The position numbers were made by a program, and so were the translations under genes. Shown one piece after another: positions 22,042-33,936 of a DNA stretch of 64,000 bases; position 1 is the stretch's first letter, and every line of letters begins with the position of its first letter. Source of the DNA: Apoda limacodes (lineage: Eukaryota; Arthropoda; Insecta; Lepidoptera; Limacodidae); contig OX291544.1 of the NCBI GenBank assembly GCA_946406115.1, positions 33,435,521 to 33,499,520 of the forward strand, given 5' to 3'. The notes beneath the pieces are model-generated. The model had not been told where the DNA came from. It did no database searches and saw nothing but the letters and a program-made list of their open reading frames with translations.

Positions 22042-22439
22042 CGATTTTATATATGTATTTCTCTATTATGATTCATCAAAAGTTCATGCTTAAGTTAAAA
22101 ACATTTTCAATGCAGCGTTCTGTGATTAATATTGTATGCCAGTAGATACATACATTTGTAAGTATTTCTTATTTACTGTACCCTAACCTTTTAGTTGGTT
22201 ACCAGTGCCCTAAAATAACACTTTAAACAATATCTTGATTATTTTACAAGCATTCCTCATCAAACTTGTGTCGCAGCGGACACGTACGGACATGGACACG
22301 TGTATACCGTACCACCAGAGGGTCTCAGTTCAAGTTACGATCAGTCATACATATTTTCTATTGTTGTTGCTTTCCTTTTTTGTTTTGTAATAAAGTTTCC
22401 TGAATCAACAAAAAGTACTATAAAATAACAAAAAAACAT

Positions 22440-22512
22440 TGTCCGATTGTGGCTTGAACTCAGACGACATTAGAATGCCCGTTTCCAAAGTTATCACTGC
22501 ACCACGAGGATA
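22440..22512 (-). repeat. tRNA-like SINE head (candidate)
   Basis: Minus strand reads ATCCTCGTGGTGCAGTGATA (box A like TGGTGCAGTG) and TCGTCTGAGTTCAAGCCACA (box B like GAGTTCAAGCC), with tRNA-like spacing. The acceptor stem is not intact, so it is a tRNA-derived retroposon head rather than a tRNA gene. The body towards lower coordinates is AT-rich. Confidence 0.4.
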
Positions 22513-22607
22513 AGTAATGCTTAAAAAAAATATGCCTGGTAGGAGTAATTATGGGTTGGCAACAAACTAAACTCTTAACATATAAGAACGGTTTGATAAT
22601 CCTGCAA

Positions 22608-22720
22608 AGAAATACAAACGTATGTATGAGTCACTCGCACACGAGATGAACCACAGAAAGCTTCAAAGAAATACAAAAGTATGTATGAGTCACTCGCACA
22701 TAAATGAACCAGATAAAACT
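22608..22720 (+). repeat. Two-copy tandem duplication (about 60 bp)
   Basis: AGAAATACAAACGTATGTAT...GAGTCACTCGCACA is followed by a second AGAAATACAAAAGTATGTAT...GAGTCACTCGCACA. Non-coding. Confidence 0.8.
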
Positions 22721-22969
22721 TTAAAAGAAATCTGTTCTTTAATGTGGTGTTCGTTGTTTGTAAACCTATTTAAATTATTATGTTTTATAAAGAAGGGTTC
22801 ACCTACAAGGTTGTGCCATATTCGGCAAGGAATTATCAGGGTTAGGAATTTCCTGGTTTTCAGAGTTCGATGTTATCTCCACTCATTTGCAGGTTTTGTA
22901 ATGCATAGCGCTGTTGAACTCTGTTCTGAATTCTTGTTTCGTCCTTTTATGTCCGTCTCCTATTCGGTT

Positions 22970-24065
22970 GTGGGGGTGGGGCGCACGAGTACGTACGTGT
23001 ATGTGTGTATATACATATTTGGATAGATATTGTGTACTTGATGGCTTGGTTCTTGCATGACTGATTGGTAACAGGTGTACATCCGGGAGTTTCTTGTCAC
23101 TTCTTCTCCCCTTAGGCTAGTTTCCGAAGTGATGGAAGTTTAAATGATGTGCATTTACTGCCGAGCTGTTGTGTAGGGGCTGGCCCATTTTTGGGTGTGC
23201 GACGTCTGTTTGAATGTGTAGCACCCGCTCGTGTTCGGGCGCTATCGGGCGGCAGAACGAGGATTGAATCATATAGGACCTATAAGTTAATTTACATATA
23301 GTCTTATTTTATATCTTTTATATGTATTTGTATATATATATATTATTATATGTCTGTATGTGTATATATGAATTTTTGCATGTATGTGTATTTTATATTA
23401 ACTTTAATATGTATATGAATACCTATTAAGTTATTAATTTATATGTTTGTAAAATGTAAATATGTATGTATGTGTATATATATATGTGTATGTTCGTCTG
23501 CTGTGTAATATTATATTTTATATGAATATAATACAATCGAAGTTTTATTGGAGTTGCTTGAGTGTGTCATGCTCTCTCAAAGTCTCTCCAGTGGTGGTAT
23601 GTGCGTCGGGTTCCCTAAAACATGGTTGAGCGAAGCGATGGCTGATTCATGTGTCATACTTGTGAACGGGTGCCGCCTGTGGAGGCTGTTCTGCTCTTGC
23701 AAATTTCTTTGTATTCTTAGTATATATATATATATATATATATATATTTTAACGTAGCACACGCAATCTATGCAATCTGAAAAACAATAGGAAATTGAAA
23801 TATTACCTAAATATTGATTGTTTTTTTTCAAACTATTTACATTGTAAATCTTCTTTATTAAGTGTTTCAATACAAAACATCTATTTATTAGTTGATACAC
23901 TATAATTTTATGTTTCGTTTGTGATTTTACAAAGATTACCTATTGGACGCACGCAATAAAACAGTATTGTAATTAGTTTGTAAAGCTAGTTGTAGTTAAT
24001 TTACTTGACGATACGAAAGTATTCTTAGTAACCCATTTGAATAAAAAGTTTTTGATTTTGATTTT
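22970..24065 (+). repeat. Diverged 1.1-kb dispersed repeat with retroposon 3' end, copy 1
   Basis: Shared with 45290-46130: GCACGAGTACGTACGTGTA, GGGAGTTTCTTGTCACTTCT, GGCTAGTTTCCGAAGTGATGG, TTTCGTTTGTGATTTTACAA and the end AACCCATTTGAATAAAAAG followed by TTTTGATTTTGATTTTT. The ending is the typical AATAAA plus (GATTTT) tail that I know from lepidopteran LINE 3' UTRs. Extra AT and TATG microsatellites (23316-23520, 23719-23748) explain the length difference. No coding sequence. Confidence 0.7.
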
Positions 24066-24310
24066 TGTACAAAAAATGTTACCATGTAATTTTCAAGTAA
24101 TTACCCCCGTAGGTACTTTTTTTTACAAGCTTGCTCTGTCCGTACGTGAGTTGTCCGTTTAAAATTTGCAAACCATTTTTCGACCATTTGTTGGTGTACG
24201 ATTGAGCTGACATTTTGCCTACACCTTTAGTTCTGGTTAATAGAATGTAATAATTTCAATATGGCCGCCGGTGCAAGATTACATATTTTTTCTCAACCTC
24301 TTTAATTTTT
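24066..24310 (+). repeat. Dispersed lepidopteran repeat ('TTCGACCATTTGTTGGTGTA' type)
   Basis: Contains CCATTTTTCGACCATTTGTT, GATTGAGCTGACATTTTGCC, TTTAGTTCTGGTTA and AATATGGCCGCCGGTGC, phrases I know from a frequent non-coding repeat. The assignment is from memory. Confidence 0.4.
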
Positions 24311-24459
24311 TTTTATAATACAATAATTTGAATTGTTTTGCGTCTACAAGAAGAATGACTACCAATTTCGTCTCGTTCCATTTCACCATTACATTACACA
24401 CCCACCAAAATTTATTACAGTAATTTCTCATAAACAATAATATCCTTTATGGCTATTTG

Positions 24460-24915
24460 TCAATTCGATTGCACAGCCTCGACAGCAACAATACCGTGAA
24501 TGCCTTGTGTGACGTCACACTGCAGTAGTCCTTCTCGCTCGCACTCGGGCTGTCGTCGCGTCCGCGTCGGCCCACATGCACATTGCACATGTCCAAATGC
24601 AATTTGAGTGCAAAACGAATGTGCCGTCTTGGCAGGAGTGCACGGCACGGATCGCACTAGAGTAGTGTCTGCGGCTGGCTCGCGTTCCGGGAAGGCCGCG
24701 GGCGCGCCCTTATCGCAGCTGTAAATCAATATATGATTACAAATTTAATGCTACTGTTGGTCTATAAATCAGGAATTTTAAATTACGAGGTACAAGCGAG
24801 GTATCGCGACGCGTGAGGCCCCCTAGTGCTGCGCCGCTGTGTCGACACTCGATAAATCGACGTGTAGGCCGCGCGACGGGCGCGCTAGGAGGTGTTTCGC
24901 GACCTAGGGATGTAT
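24460..24915. promoter_or_regulatory. CpG-rich island with a cAMP-response-element palindrome
   Basis: Two CpG-rich pockets (24478-24720 and 24785-24905) stand out against the AT-rich surroundings. TGACGTCA occurs at about 24509. Open frames on the minus strand (89 and 64 codons) look like by-products of composition and have no motif. It could be a promoter or first exon; no further proof. Confidence 0.25.
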
Positions 24916-24931
24916 GGAATTTATTGTGCAA

Positions 24932-26560
24932 ATGGCATAATTGTTTTGAGCTTACGTGAGATATGTAAAATTTTTTATTAAAAGAAATTATGTGGTTTGT
25001 CGATTTTTATTTGTAGTATTTAGTTGAGAAATCTTTACTCGATTTAGGAATTAAAAAGCAAACCAAAAAAAACATAACGATGTAGTAATAAAAAAGGGAT
25101 TTAAAACAATAATATTAATTACAAAAGAAAGGTAAAAGGTTAAGGCGCACATTATACCCACTGTTTTTTTGTCCATGCACTTAATTTGTATGTCTATGAC
25201 ATACTACAACGTATTTCAATGCTGGACGCTGGGGGCTGGAGGCGCATATCCCAATGCTCGAGCAGGTCGCATAATACAGCATAACATCTTAAACGATATT
25301 TTTTCATAATAAGAAATCCTAATAATCATTAATACTGAGTAATAATTCTGATACATTGATTTATGAATTAATAATTAAAAATTGTACAGAATGGAAGAAG
25401 ACAAAAAATATTTCCATATTGTTTTCTCAAATAGGTGGACTTATTATTGATCTTTATTTTTAAGCCATTTTCAGTAAAAAAACGATCGCATCAATTCTTT
25501 TGAATGATAAAAGAAGCTATCGATAGTAATCCTGTCAACACTATTTTATATGATATTATGGACTGCAAATGATATACCATGTCGTTCGTAGGGTCTGCAC
25601 TGTGAGGTTTTTTTTTTTTCATTTTTTATGCACATATTAGCTGTTCCTACATGTGAAAACGCTTCGAAAGAGGAAAAAGTAGTTTTATCTTAACGTAATT
25701 AATGTCAAAAGTCAGAATCAATGTTTTTAAGACATTTTTTTTTTATTTAGAAAGATGTTGTCGTCAACGAAGGCACATTTACACTTTGTTAAGTAGCTGC
25801 AAGTAATTGTAATGTGTAAAATAACCTATAAATGCTAAGTTGCAGCTGGATTTGCATGAAGGTGCATAAAACTGCACTAATCAGTGTACCTGTTTGTACG
25901 TTAATCGGCCATAGGTATCAATTATTTTTTGTTTTTGTCACGTGGTGTTTCTACTTAGCTAAGTGTTAATAGGCTAGAAGGTTCGAATAGGTACGCAACA
26001 TATATTTTTTCGGGAAAGCTGACAAAATCACTTGTTTTCGATTACCATTTATGATTTCGGTTAAGGGTCTGGAATAATATGTAGTAATTTTTTTGTTTTA
26101 TTGACAAAAATAATCGGATTCCCGAACAAAGATTCACATCTTTGTTACACTTTTAAAATCTACTTTCCAATAATGCTAAAACTGGTTCTTCTTAATTAAT
26201 TTAATTTCAAAAACAAAAAAAAAACATTTATATATTTAAAAAAACCTAAATTTATATTAGTATCTTAGGGAATAAATTTTGCTACAAACTTTTTGAGGGT
26301 GGTTGTGAGATCAAAATATCACGGTTCGAACTCGTTTTTGTATGGACATTGATGGATCAGTCAATAAAGACAAGTTTCAAAGAATCGTATATATGTACCT
26401 AGATGGGTAATACTTCCATTTATTAGAACCTTGATTGTCTTATAGTGTCATAATATTCACTTATGTCTATGTATCGTAATTAAATTGGCTATATTGTAAT
26501 ATATTATTCTTTATTAACTTATGGAAATTTGTACTAAGTCTTCTAACTGAAACCAACCGA
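24932..26560. other. AT-rich spacer
   Basis: No coding, RNA or repeat structure recognised beyond homopolymer runs. Confidence 0.45.
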
Positions 26561-26566
26561 TGTTCT

Positions 26567-26745
26567 GTGAACAGTATGTGGATGAGGTTGTCACTGTGGT
26601 CGTCGTCGCCACACTCCACGTTCCTGCACATCTACCGCCGAGATCTGCGCGACGACGCGACTTTCAGATACCCATCTGGTATCGACCGCGACCGTGTCGG
26701 TCATAACTTCAGCCTTACATTTGTAACAGGCGAACACATTTTTAA
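26567..26745 (+). CDS. Candidate internal exon of an unknown gene
   Basis: GC-rich stretch bounded by GTGAACAG at 26573 and by possible donors (CATCTG|GTATCG at 26679 or ACAG|GCGAAC). One frame reads MWMRLSLWSSSPHSTFLHIY and RRDLRDDATFRYPSG; another reads VDEVVTVVVVATLHVPAHLP. The competing open frames mean that composition alone could explain it. It shares CGACCGCGACCGTG with the exon candidate at 19228, which may be chance. No family recognised. Confidence 0.2.
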
Positions 26746-27284
26746 CCAAGTAAAAAATATTATATTATTTAAGTATCTCGTGTTGTTTTGCTCATCGCAG
26801 TTTTGCTTAAGAAAAAGTAATAAAATTACTACAATTACAAACACAGGCAGTATAACACCCGATTTAAAGATTTGGAAACGAAACCTGTGGTGAATATATA
26901 AAATAACAATGTGATTTTACGTATGGCAACAGTGTATATATCAAAGACCTGTGAGAACTTTGCAGTTATCATCACCTTAGATACTGTTCCTACACTAGTT
27001 TTTACCTGCGGCTTCGCATTATTGCTGTGCATGACTAATCTAAAATCTCGATAAGAATAGTTATTAAATTGTAAAATATCTATTAAATCATTTTAGTAAA
27101 AACATTGACTGCAAATCCACTGAAATCTAAAAATAATCCCCTCAACCAGACATATTGTCAAAAAAAAAAGCTACCCGCCATTCGCCTTAGAGTCGATTGG
27201 CAAAAATGTGTAGTTAAGTATGTAAAAAAGTTCTGTTGCCATCTGTCATTAAGGCAACGAAACGGTATCTCTGTGGTTTTTTTT

Positions 27285-27816
27285 TATACTACTAAGGTGG
27301 TAAACAAGCTTACGGTCCGCCTGATTGTGAGCGGTTACTGTAGCCTATGGACGCTTGCAACACCAGGGGTATAAATCGCGCGTTGCCGACACTTCAAAAA
27401 TTAAAAAAATCTTTCTTAAAAAACCCCATACTGTAGTCTTTAGAGAAAACCTCGGTAGGGAGCTCATTCCACGACCCAAGCGTTCGCGGGAGAAAGTTTC
27501 TTTGAAACCGCACTGTACGCGACCATTTCGGTTCTAAAGTGTGAGAATGAATCCCTGCCGATGGTGAGCGGTGCGATGGTAGATAGTAGCCGTGAGCATC
27601 ATTTCGAATAATACCTCAAAAAACATTCTATTATACAAGCGGTAGAACACACACAGGAATACTGCTGCCACCTCTGGGCGGGTGCACCCGGATACCAGCT
27701 TGGCCCATTTAACTCGGTACAACGACGGGCGGTGAGAATTGTCAACGATCCCAAACTCACTAGCCGTATCGAGCCCTTAAGTCTGAGGAGAGACTTTGCC
27801 TCCCTGTGTGTGTTTA
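27285..27816 (-). mobile_element. LINE 3' insertion with 5' inversion (twin-primed copy)
   Basis: 27285-27656 is antisense to the main LINE from poly-A/UTR back to about 6970 (TTTTTTTTATACTACTAAGG ... GCGGTAGAACACACACAGG). At 27657 the orientation flips: 27657-27816 is sense, equal to LINE 6822-6982 (TACTGCTGCCACCTCTGGGC ... CCTCCCTGTGTGTGTTT). The two halves meet in LINE coordinates with a roughly 12-base overlap (CTGTGTGTGTT). This is the signature of twin priming during target-primed reverse transcription. Both pieces are diverged by a few percent. Confidence 0.9.
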
Positions 27817-29168
27817 CATTTTACAAAATGTGTAACGTGTGATTTCGGTCTGTCTTATGATACGATTCAATTAGCCATTCCCTTTCGTCCATACTTTACC
27901 AATATTTTCTCAACTATGATATCAATTATTTTTAACTAGTAAAAACGTAGCGTACGTAACATAATGTAACGTAACTTAGTAACGCTTTAAAACTTGTAAA
28001 CTGCTTGTTTATTTCGTCCTCAGGAAGAAATAGACACGTCACGGGTCGAAAGTAACATTGTAGATATACCTACTGCTCGTTTGGTAGGCACTAAAAAAAC
28101 CGGTCAAGTGCGAGTCGGACTCACACACCGAGGGTTCTTAAAAGTTAAACCACGTTAAGGGACTTAATAATTTGTATTGATTAATCTAAATTATAAGAGC
28201 GACTGCTGGAGAGTTTCTTTCTCCGTTTCTTCTCACCAGAACGCCATTTCGACTTTGAAACGGTAGTAACTAGTTTATTATCTTCAAAAAAGTGATATGA
28301 TATCCTATTTTTGAGAAATAAAGCATGAATTTGACAAACTTAACTTTGCCGTATGGACAACTGTTGTCCCCATACATCGACACAGGTGGCGGTTGGTTTA
28401 CCAATTGCGAATAAGTTTATAATCGCAATAAAAATACTTTTTGTGATGTATCAACAAATTTCATGTTTTCAGATTTTTTCGTGCTACATGGCATTGTTTC
28501 TTGCCAAATTTCATGATTCTAGGTCAACAAATTTTCTAACAAATCGTTTCAAAACTCACCTTGAAGTTTAAGATAACTGGCTAAATTATTATCTAAATGC
28601 GTAGATGACAAAATTCCTCTTCGTTATATCACGAGTTTATAAAATTTTCACATAGTCACTATTTCAATCCATAGCCCCTTTCCTTTTATGACTTAATTAA
28701 GGACATATTTTAAAAGTGCGTTGGACAGCAGACAGAGCACAAAAACACGTAATGATTTTTTTCCCCTGCGCCCCCATCATCTCGCGTACTGCTGCATGTA
28801 AACTGTAATACTAAATAAGAAGTATAAATATATTAATTGAGTACGTGGATTGCTACGTTTTAAGTATTCTGCAATTTATCATACGGGTCTTCGTTGGCAC
28901 TGACACGTGCTCAGAAGGTATATTTATAACAAACACCTAAAGATTCAAACATAAATTTGTGAATAGAAAGTGATTTTTAAATGTGTTTTACTTTAGAAGA
29001 TTACACTTAAAATTATGATATAATCATATACGAAGTGAAAGGTTACAAGGAATCTACTTGAGCGATACGTATAAGTTGATAAATACGTACGAACAGAGGC
29101 ATATATGTGTAATAATGTTTGTGTATATGCGAACGACTATCTTCGTGATATGAAGTTAATCTTCTATT
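27817..29168. other. Spacer with a truncated dispersed repeat
   Basis: 28085-28140 carries the AAAACCGGTCAAGTGCGAGT head described at 7820. 28190-28290 holds GAACGCCATTTCGACTTTGA, also familiar from dispersed repeats. 28290-29160 is AT-rich and empty. Confidence 0.4.
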
Positions 29169-29367
29169 TTGACGTGACAACGTCTTATAAATTGGTTTGC
29201 CGGGTGACACTTCAAGAAACTGCGTTACGCTCCGCTCACGTTATGCGCTCACAATGAGAGCGAGTGAGAGGCACGCGCCCGCCTAAGAGCGAGAGAGACA
29301 GACATAAAATCATTGTCACGTAAAACTTTCGCCCGTATACCGACTTTACAGGCAACCAGTTTTTTTT
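29169..29367 (+). repeat. 0.2-kb mobile-looking repeat, copy B
   Basis: Identical by eye to copy A at 9411-9607, including the internal GTTACGCTCCGCTCACGTTA and the final ACAGGCAACCAG + T run. It differs in flanks (ATCTTCTATT before, CTGAGAAAG after), so two independent insertions or a recent segmental copy. Confidence 0.75.
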
Positions 29368-29600
29368 CTGAGAAAGAGATCCAACACAGATAACGTACCA
29401 ACACTCGATCGTGGCCCGCGGGTGCGACAATTTGCTCGGGCCAGGCCTTCCGCCAGCGCAACAGCACAGCTGCCATTAATCTTCAGCTCTCGGGACGCAT
29501 CGATCACTGCCTTCAAGCAACAATCATTGACGTTTCTGCCGACAAAATTGATATATTTACTGATTTTTGGTAACGAGAAACTGCATGAATTACGCCACAT
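29346..29600 (-). CDS. Unrecognised open frame, possible exon
   Basis: 84 codons on the minus strand. Residues about 25-70 (CLKAVIDASRELKI, GSCAVALAEGLARAN, RSSVGTLSVLDL) have a protein-like composition with helix-like spacing, and the DNA is GC-rich only there. The last residues run into the copy B repeat, so an exon, if real, would end before it. No known motif; plus-strand frames are also open. Confidence 0.25.
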   Translation of the reverse strand: MWRNSCSFSLPKISKYINFVGRNVNDCCLKAVIDASRELKINGSCAVALAEGLARANCRTRGPRSSVGTLSVLDLFLRKKTGCL

Positions 29601-30255
29601 AATAGTCGGTCGAAAATTTCGCTACAATCTGAAATTATCGTAAAGAGGTTATACTCAAAATTAAAATGTGATTTATTATTTGTAATTTTCCCATCAATAT
29701 CTGTTCCAGTTCACTTTTTTTAACGTCGAGGTTCGTGGTCATGTAACACGCTGAAAATTTATCGTCGCCTAATAAAGATCTCTTTCGTCGACTTATTATC
29801 CTATGTGTACATAAAAGAGAAAGCTGTCGAGTGGAACTACTGGTGTGCACCCGAAAAGCAGGAAACGATCTCCAAACGCTCTAACACTAATGACTTAGCG
29901 AAACCGAGCGCTTCTTTTAAAATTAAACAAGGTAAAAAATTGGACAAACGATCGATCACCGCTGGTTTCAAACAAAACTGAGAAAACTTCACATGAAATG
30001 AATGTATATATGGAACAAATTAAAAGCCCAGCGTGAGGCTCCGAGGCTCCGAGGCTCAGGGCGAATATTAAAGCTGTCAGGTTTGTGTAATTTGAAGGCT
30101 CGTTTTCGAGTTATAAGTTATGTTATTGAATGTTTTGGGGCACGAGAGCCGGGACTCCAATCTCGGCAGAACAAACAGGTACAAGTTACTTTAATCGTTT
30201 TGGAAATTGAAATGGTAGATATAATCGTGACCACTTTTATCTGTGTCAATGTTTA

Positions 30256-30428
30256 TCATAAACAGTATTAACTGTGTCACAGAGTGTTATAAACAGTATT
30301 AACTCTGTCACTGTGTGTTATAAACAGTATGAACTGTGTCACTGTGTGTTATAAACAGTATTAACTGTGTCACTGCGTGTTATAAACAGTATTAACTGTG
30401 TCACTGTGTGTCATAAACAGTATTAACA
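30256..30428 (+). repeat. 31-bp tandem array (five to six units)
   Basis: Unit AAACAGTATTAACTGTGTCA followed by CTGTGTGTTAT; minor variation only. Also a GTGTAGT-rich tract at 30721-30762. Confidence 0.9.
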
Positions 30429-30769
30429 AAATCAGTATTTGGTATTTAGAGTGGATAACAGTACAAAAAATCTATCTATAGGTACCTACTCCTATAAGTA
30501 TTATGAAAGATGCTATAGAAATATTTATATATAATAAAGAGCTCAGAACAGTCAATGTGTCTCGATAGCTCCATTACTATATTACTTCGTTAATAATAGA
30601 GCCAGCCTGTCACTTCGCCAAATTGGATGCAATTATTGAGTTATAAAAAAGCCAATTTTAAAAAGGTTCCGAATGAAAGATGGAACGATAACTTGTACCG
30701 TCAGCTGAGTGTCGCTGCTCTGTGTAGTGTGTAGTGTAAAGTGTGTAGTGTGTAGTGTGCAGGTCTCGA

Positions 30770-31680
30770 GTGATACGACCACTTTTTTCAATACAAAGGC
30801 AATAAAAAAGCACTAGTCACGCACTAAATGCCTCTCTGGCGTCTCGAGGCGTTGCCCAAAAGAAACAAACAAAAGTGGTAAAAGCGCACCATCACGGACC
30901 CACAAAATTATTTTCGCCTCGTAACACGTGTCAGGTTTCAATTCTACTAACGTCGAAATTAACAGTGGGCGTAAACAGATTATTGATATTTTTATCGATA
31001 AAAAAGTAATCGATGACCGCATGGAGCCCACTCGCATTGTGATGAAAAAACCACCTATTGTTACATGTTTAAGTATCGTCTATTTTTTCTTGAAAGGAAT
31101 TGGACGCACGAGTTTTGACAAAAAAATTGACTTCATCAATCAGGAATGGTTTTATTGGCTTCACAATAGCGTCTCGCAATCAGATTGTGTAATCTGGTCT
31201 CTATTCCACGAATTCTGTACATTTATTCAATTTTAAAATGAGATCGATTTAGGAATATTCAAATTGTACGAAATATTAGGATATATCTTTTATACAAAAA
31301 CTTGATTTCTGCTGATGATACGATACGATACGATACGATACCGAACTGGCTCGCGACAAAATTTTCTTTTTTACATATAAACTAACTAAGTCTATACTCA
31401 AATGTGGCCACGCATTTTCGTTCGTAGTGGAAGTGGAATCCGATTCCAGGATATGATTTTAATTTGCACAGTACACTTTTTATTTTTAAATATACACACT
31501 GCACAGACGCAAACCACTACGGACAGTACACATAATCCATAAAGTACGTAGTATTTGTATACTTAACAAAAACCGAACAAACTCGTCGCTCTAAATTTCT
31601 GGCAAGACATAACTACCCAGTACGTGTTTCATGCGGTGCGACGCGGTGCATGCGGTTTCTTTTGGGTAAATAGTAGGTGC
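30770..31680. other. Spacer with (GATAC)n tract
   Basis: 31315-31341 is five GATAC units. An open frame at 30928-31236 is of ordinary composition without a motif. Nothing else supported. Confidence 0.35.
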
Positions 31681-31682
31681 TG

Positions 31683-31808
31683 GATTTTTTTTTTATATCA
31701 CTGAGGTGTCAAACAAGCTTACGGCCTGCCTGATGGTAAGCGGTCACTGTAGCCTATAGACGCTTGCAACACCAGGGGTATCACTCGCGTATTGCCGACC
31801 CTTCTTCC
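31683..31808 (-). mobile_element. 5'-truncated LINE tail (4.3-kb family)
   Basis: Starts with a T run and ATATCACTGAGGTGTCAAACAAGC, then CGGCCTGCCTGATGGTAAGC and ACGCTTGCAACACCAGGGG, and stops at GCCGACCCTTC. It corresponds to about the last 110 bases plus poly-A of the main LINE. Confidence 0.9.
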
Positions 31809-33234
31809 TTGAAGATTATTGAATTAACGATTAACGAACTTGAGGTAATTTAACGAAGGTTAACGAGTCCGTTAATCTTTTTTATAGTTAAATTAGAAGT
31901 TAATCCGTTATTCGAAATGTTAATTAACGAGTTAATGCCTAGCTACGATCATATCAAACAGCCAAGTTTGAAGTTTACTTAAAATACATGTTTGAAAATA
32001 AGCTTCAAGGTGACTTTTTGAAAATATATACTAATTAATGATAACACTGACGTATCTTTTAGCTTTTCAAACCTAGTCGTAAGTTGGTTATCTTGTGCGT
32101 ATTTACTTGAAATTGGTGGCTCCCGTACTATAATAGCTTCACAAACATAATATACCAATACTAATTATAATTGTAACGATAGTAATTCATTATCCGAATT
32201 GAAAAATATATATTGATTAAAACGATTTTATGGTGTCAGTCTCTCATACACATACTCTTACGTACATATTTTTTACACAACCGTTTCTTCATTTTACGCA
32301 TCAAGTGCAACGTAAGTACACATTTATATTTTACGTCTAAATAATTACGATGTATTATAAATATTTTATTATTATGCATGTGAATTAATTGTTTATTTGA
32401 AATTTTGGTTAGTTTTCTGTATTCTCTGTTTTTTATTTAAAAAAAAAATACATCATGCGTGAGATGGAAATGTTTAAACGTCACTGTACGCATCCTTTGT
32501 GAAAAAATATATAGCTATAGCACTCTTATTATACCTATTTATGTATCATTGATGTTTGTATCATGTATCATTTTCTATTTAATTGCAAGTATTTCTTTAA
32601 CTGCCATAATTGTAGAATATTTTATTATAGTAAATTTAAAACAGAATATGTAAAATTACATAAAATAATAAATAGTTCTCATTATTCGTATGAAAAATGT
32701 ATGGGTTAATATAATGGTGTATGAGTAGATCAGGATACAAATGAGTGTCTCAGCGGGAAGGCGGGGAGGCGCTCGGAGTGTCGCCGGAGGTGTCGACGGG
32801 AATGTTAATTTACTCGTGTCTATGTCATACTCTACCGTATTTATATTATTGAAACTTATTTTAACAAACGAAAACTGATAATTACAGCGCCTCTTGGCCA
32901 CTTAACATATTAACACCTAAGAACCCTGGTGGTCTACAGCTGTAAAATATGTCTAGAAACCTGGTCTAAAATGGCACCTATACAATGTAAAAAAAATAGG
33001 AATGGACTGAATAGTTGCTAAGAAGCACATAAGCGCCAACTATCCTGGCTGCTGCAGTCTGTCTGCACCGGTAAAACATGCCTTAATATCCTGCTCTGAA
33101 GTGATACCTTTTAAATGCAAAAAACCGCAACGGAGTCGGTGCAGTAGTTTTCAGATCTCGTGTGGTTCAGGTTAGTAAACAGGATTCCAATTGTTTAGGT
33201 TTTTAGGGTTCCGTACCTCAATGTTGCATTGTTA
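31809..33234. other. Spacer rich in GTTAA phrases, one GC pocket
   Basis: 31812-31935 repeats TTAACGA/GTTAAT many times. 32745-32815 is GC-rich (CGGGAAGGCGGGGAGGCG, CGCCGGAGGTGTCGACGG) inside an open minus-strand frame; no splice evidence clear enough to call an exon. Confidence 0.35.
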
Positions 33235-33402
33235 TCGAAGTTATAAAATTTTGGTTTAACTGGATACCAGGACATAAATCTTGCCAGCAAGATATGACTT
33301 AACAATAGAATTGCCGTACCGGGGGCTATACTATGACTATTACTTATTTTGTGGCTACACTAAATGAGAATCGATACTTAATGAGTAAACTCAATACAAA
33401 TT
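33225..33402 (-). repeat. Dispersed repeat with internal palindrome, copy 1
   Basis: ACTGGATACCAGGACATAAA, the palindrome ATCTTGCCAGCAAGAT, then AGAATTGCCGTACCGGGGGC and ATGAGAATCGATACTTAATG. The same block lies inverted at 36785-36985. Non-coding. Confidence 0.8.
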
Positions 33403-33719
33403 ATTAACTAAATTATGTTTACAAAAAAATATTTAATACCATAAATTTTTATCATTAAGGTAGACTGTAATTGTGGAATAAGCTTTTTGAAAAGCTTCTG
33501 TTTTACAAATTTTTTGAACTTTTTTAAGTTAAATTTACTTCTACAGGGATTTCATTGTAAAAATAGATACATTGTTCTGTAAATGATTTATCTATTTTTT
33601 AAGCCTTGTGTGCATTAAAGCAAGAAGAATTTATGTCTATTTTGAATATTACGATTATGAATATCGCTAATATTTTTATAACAATCAAAGAACATAAATA
33701 AAATTATCTAATGTATACT

Positions 33720-33936
33720 AAAACTGGTTGCCTGTAAAGTCGGTATACGGGCGAAAGTTTTACGTGACAACTTGTGCCTTTCACTTTTTATGTCTGTCTC
33801 TCTCGCTCTTAGGCGGGCTAACCATGCCGCGTGCCTCTCACTCGCTCTCATTGTGAGCGCATAACGTGAGCGGAGCGTAACGCAGTTTCTTGAAGTGTCA
33901 CCCGGCAAACCAATTTATAAGACGTTGTCACGTCAA
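33720..33936 (-). repeat. 0.2-kb mobile-looking repeat, copy C (longer variant)
   Basis: Inverted relative to copies A and B, with an extra CTAACCATGC and a longer segment (ACTTGTGCCTTTCACTTTTT) that A and B lack. It shows that A and B are a derived subtype. Same ends. Confidence 0.8.

Noticed and set aside
22440..22512. Functional tRNA gene
   Set aside because: Boxes are present but no paired acceptor stem or proper anticodon arm could be drawn.
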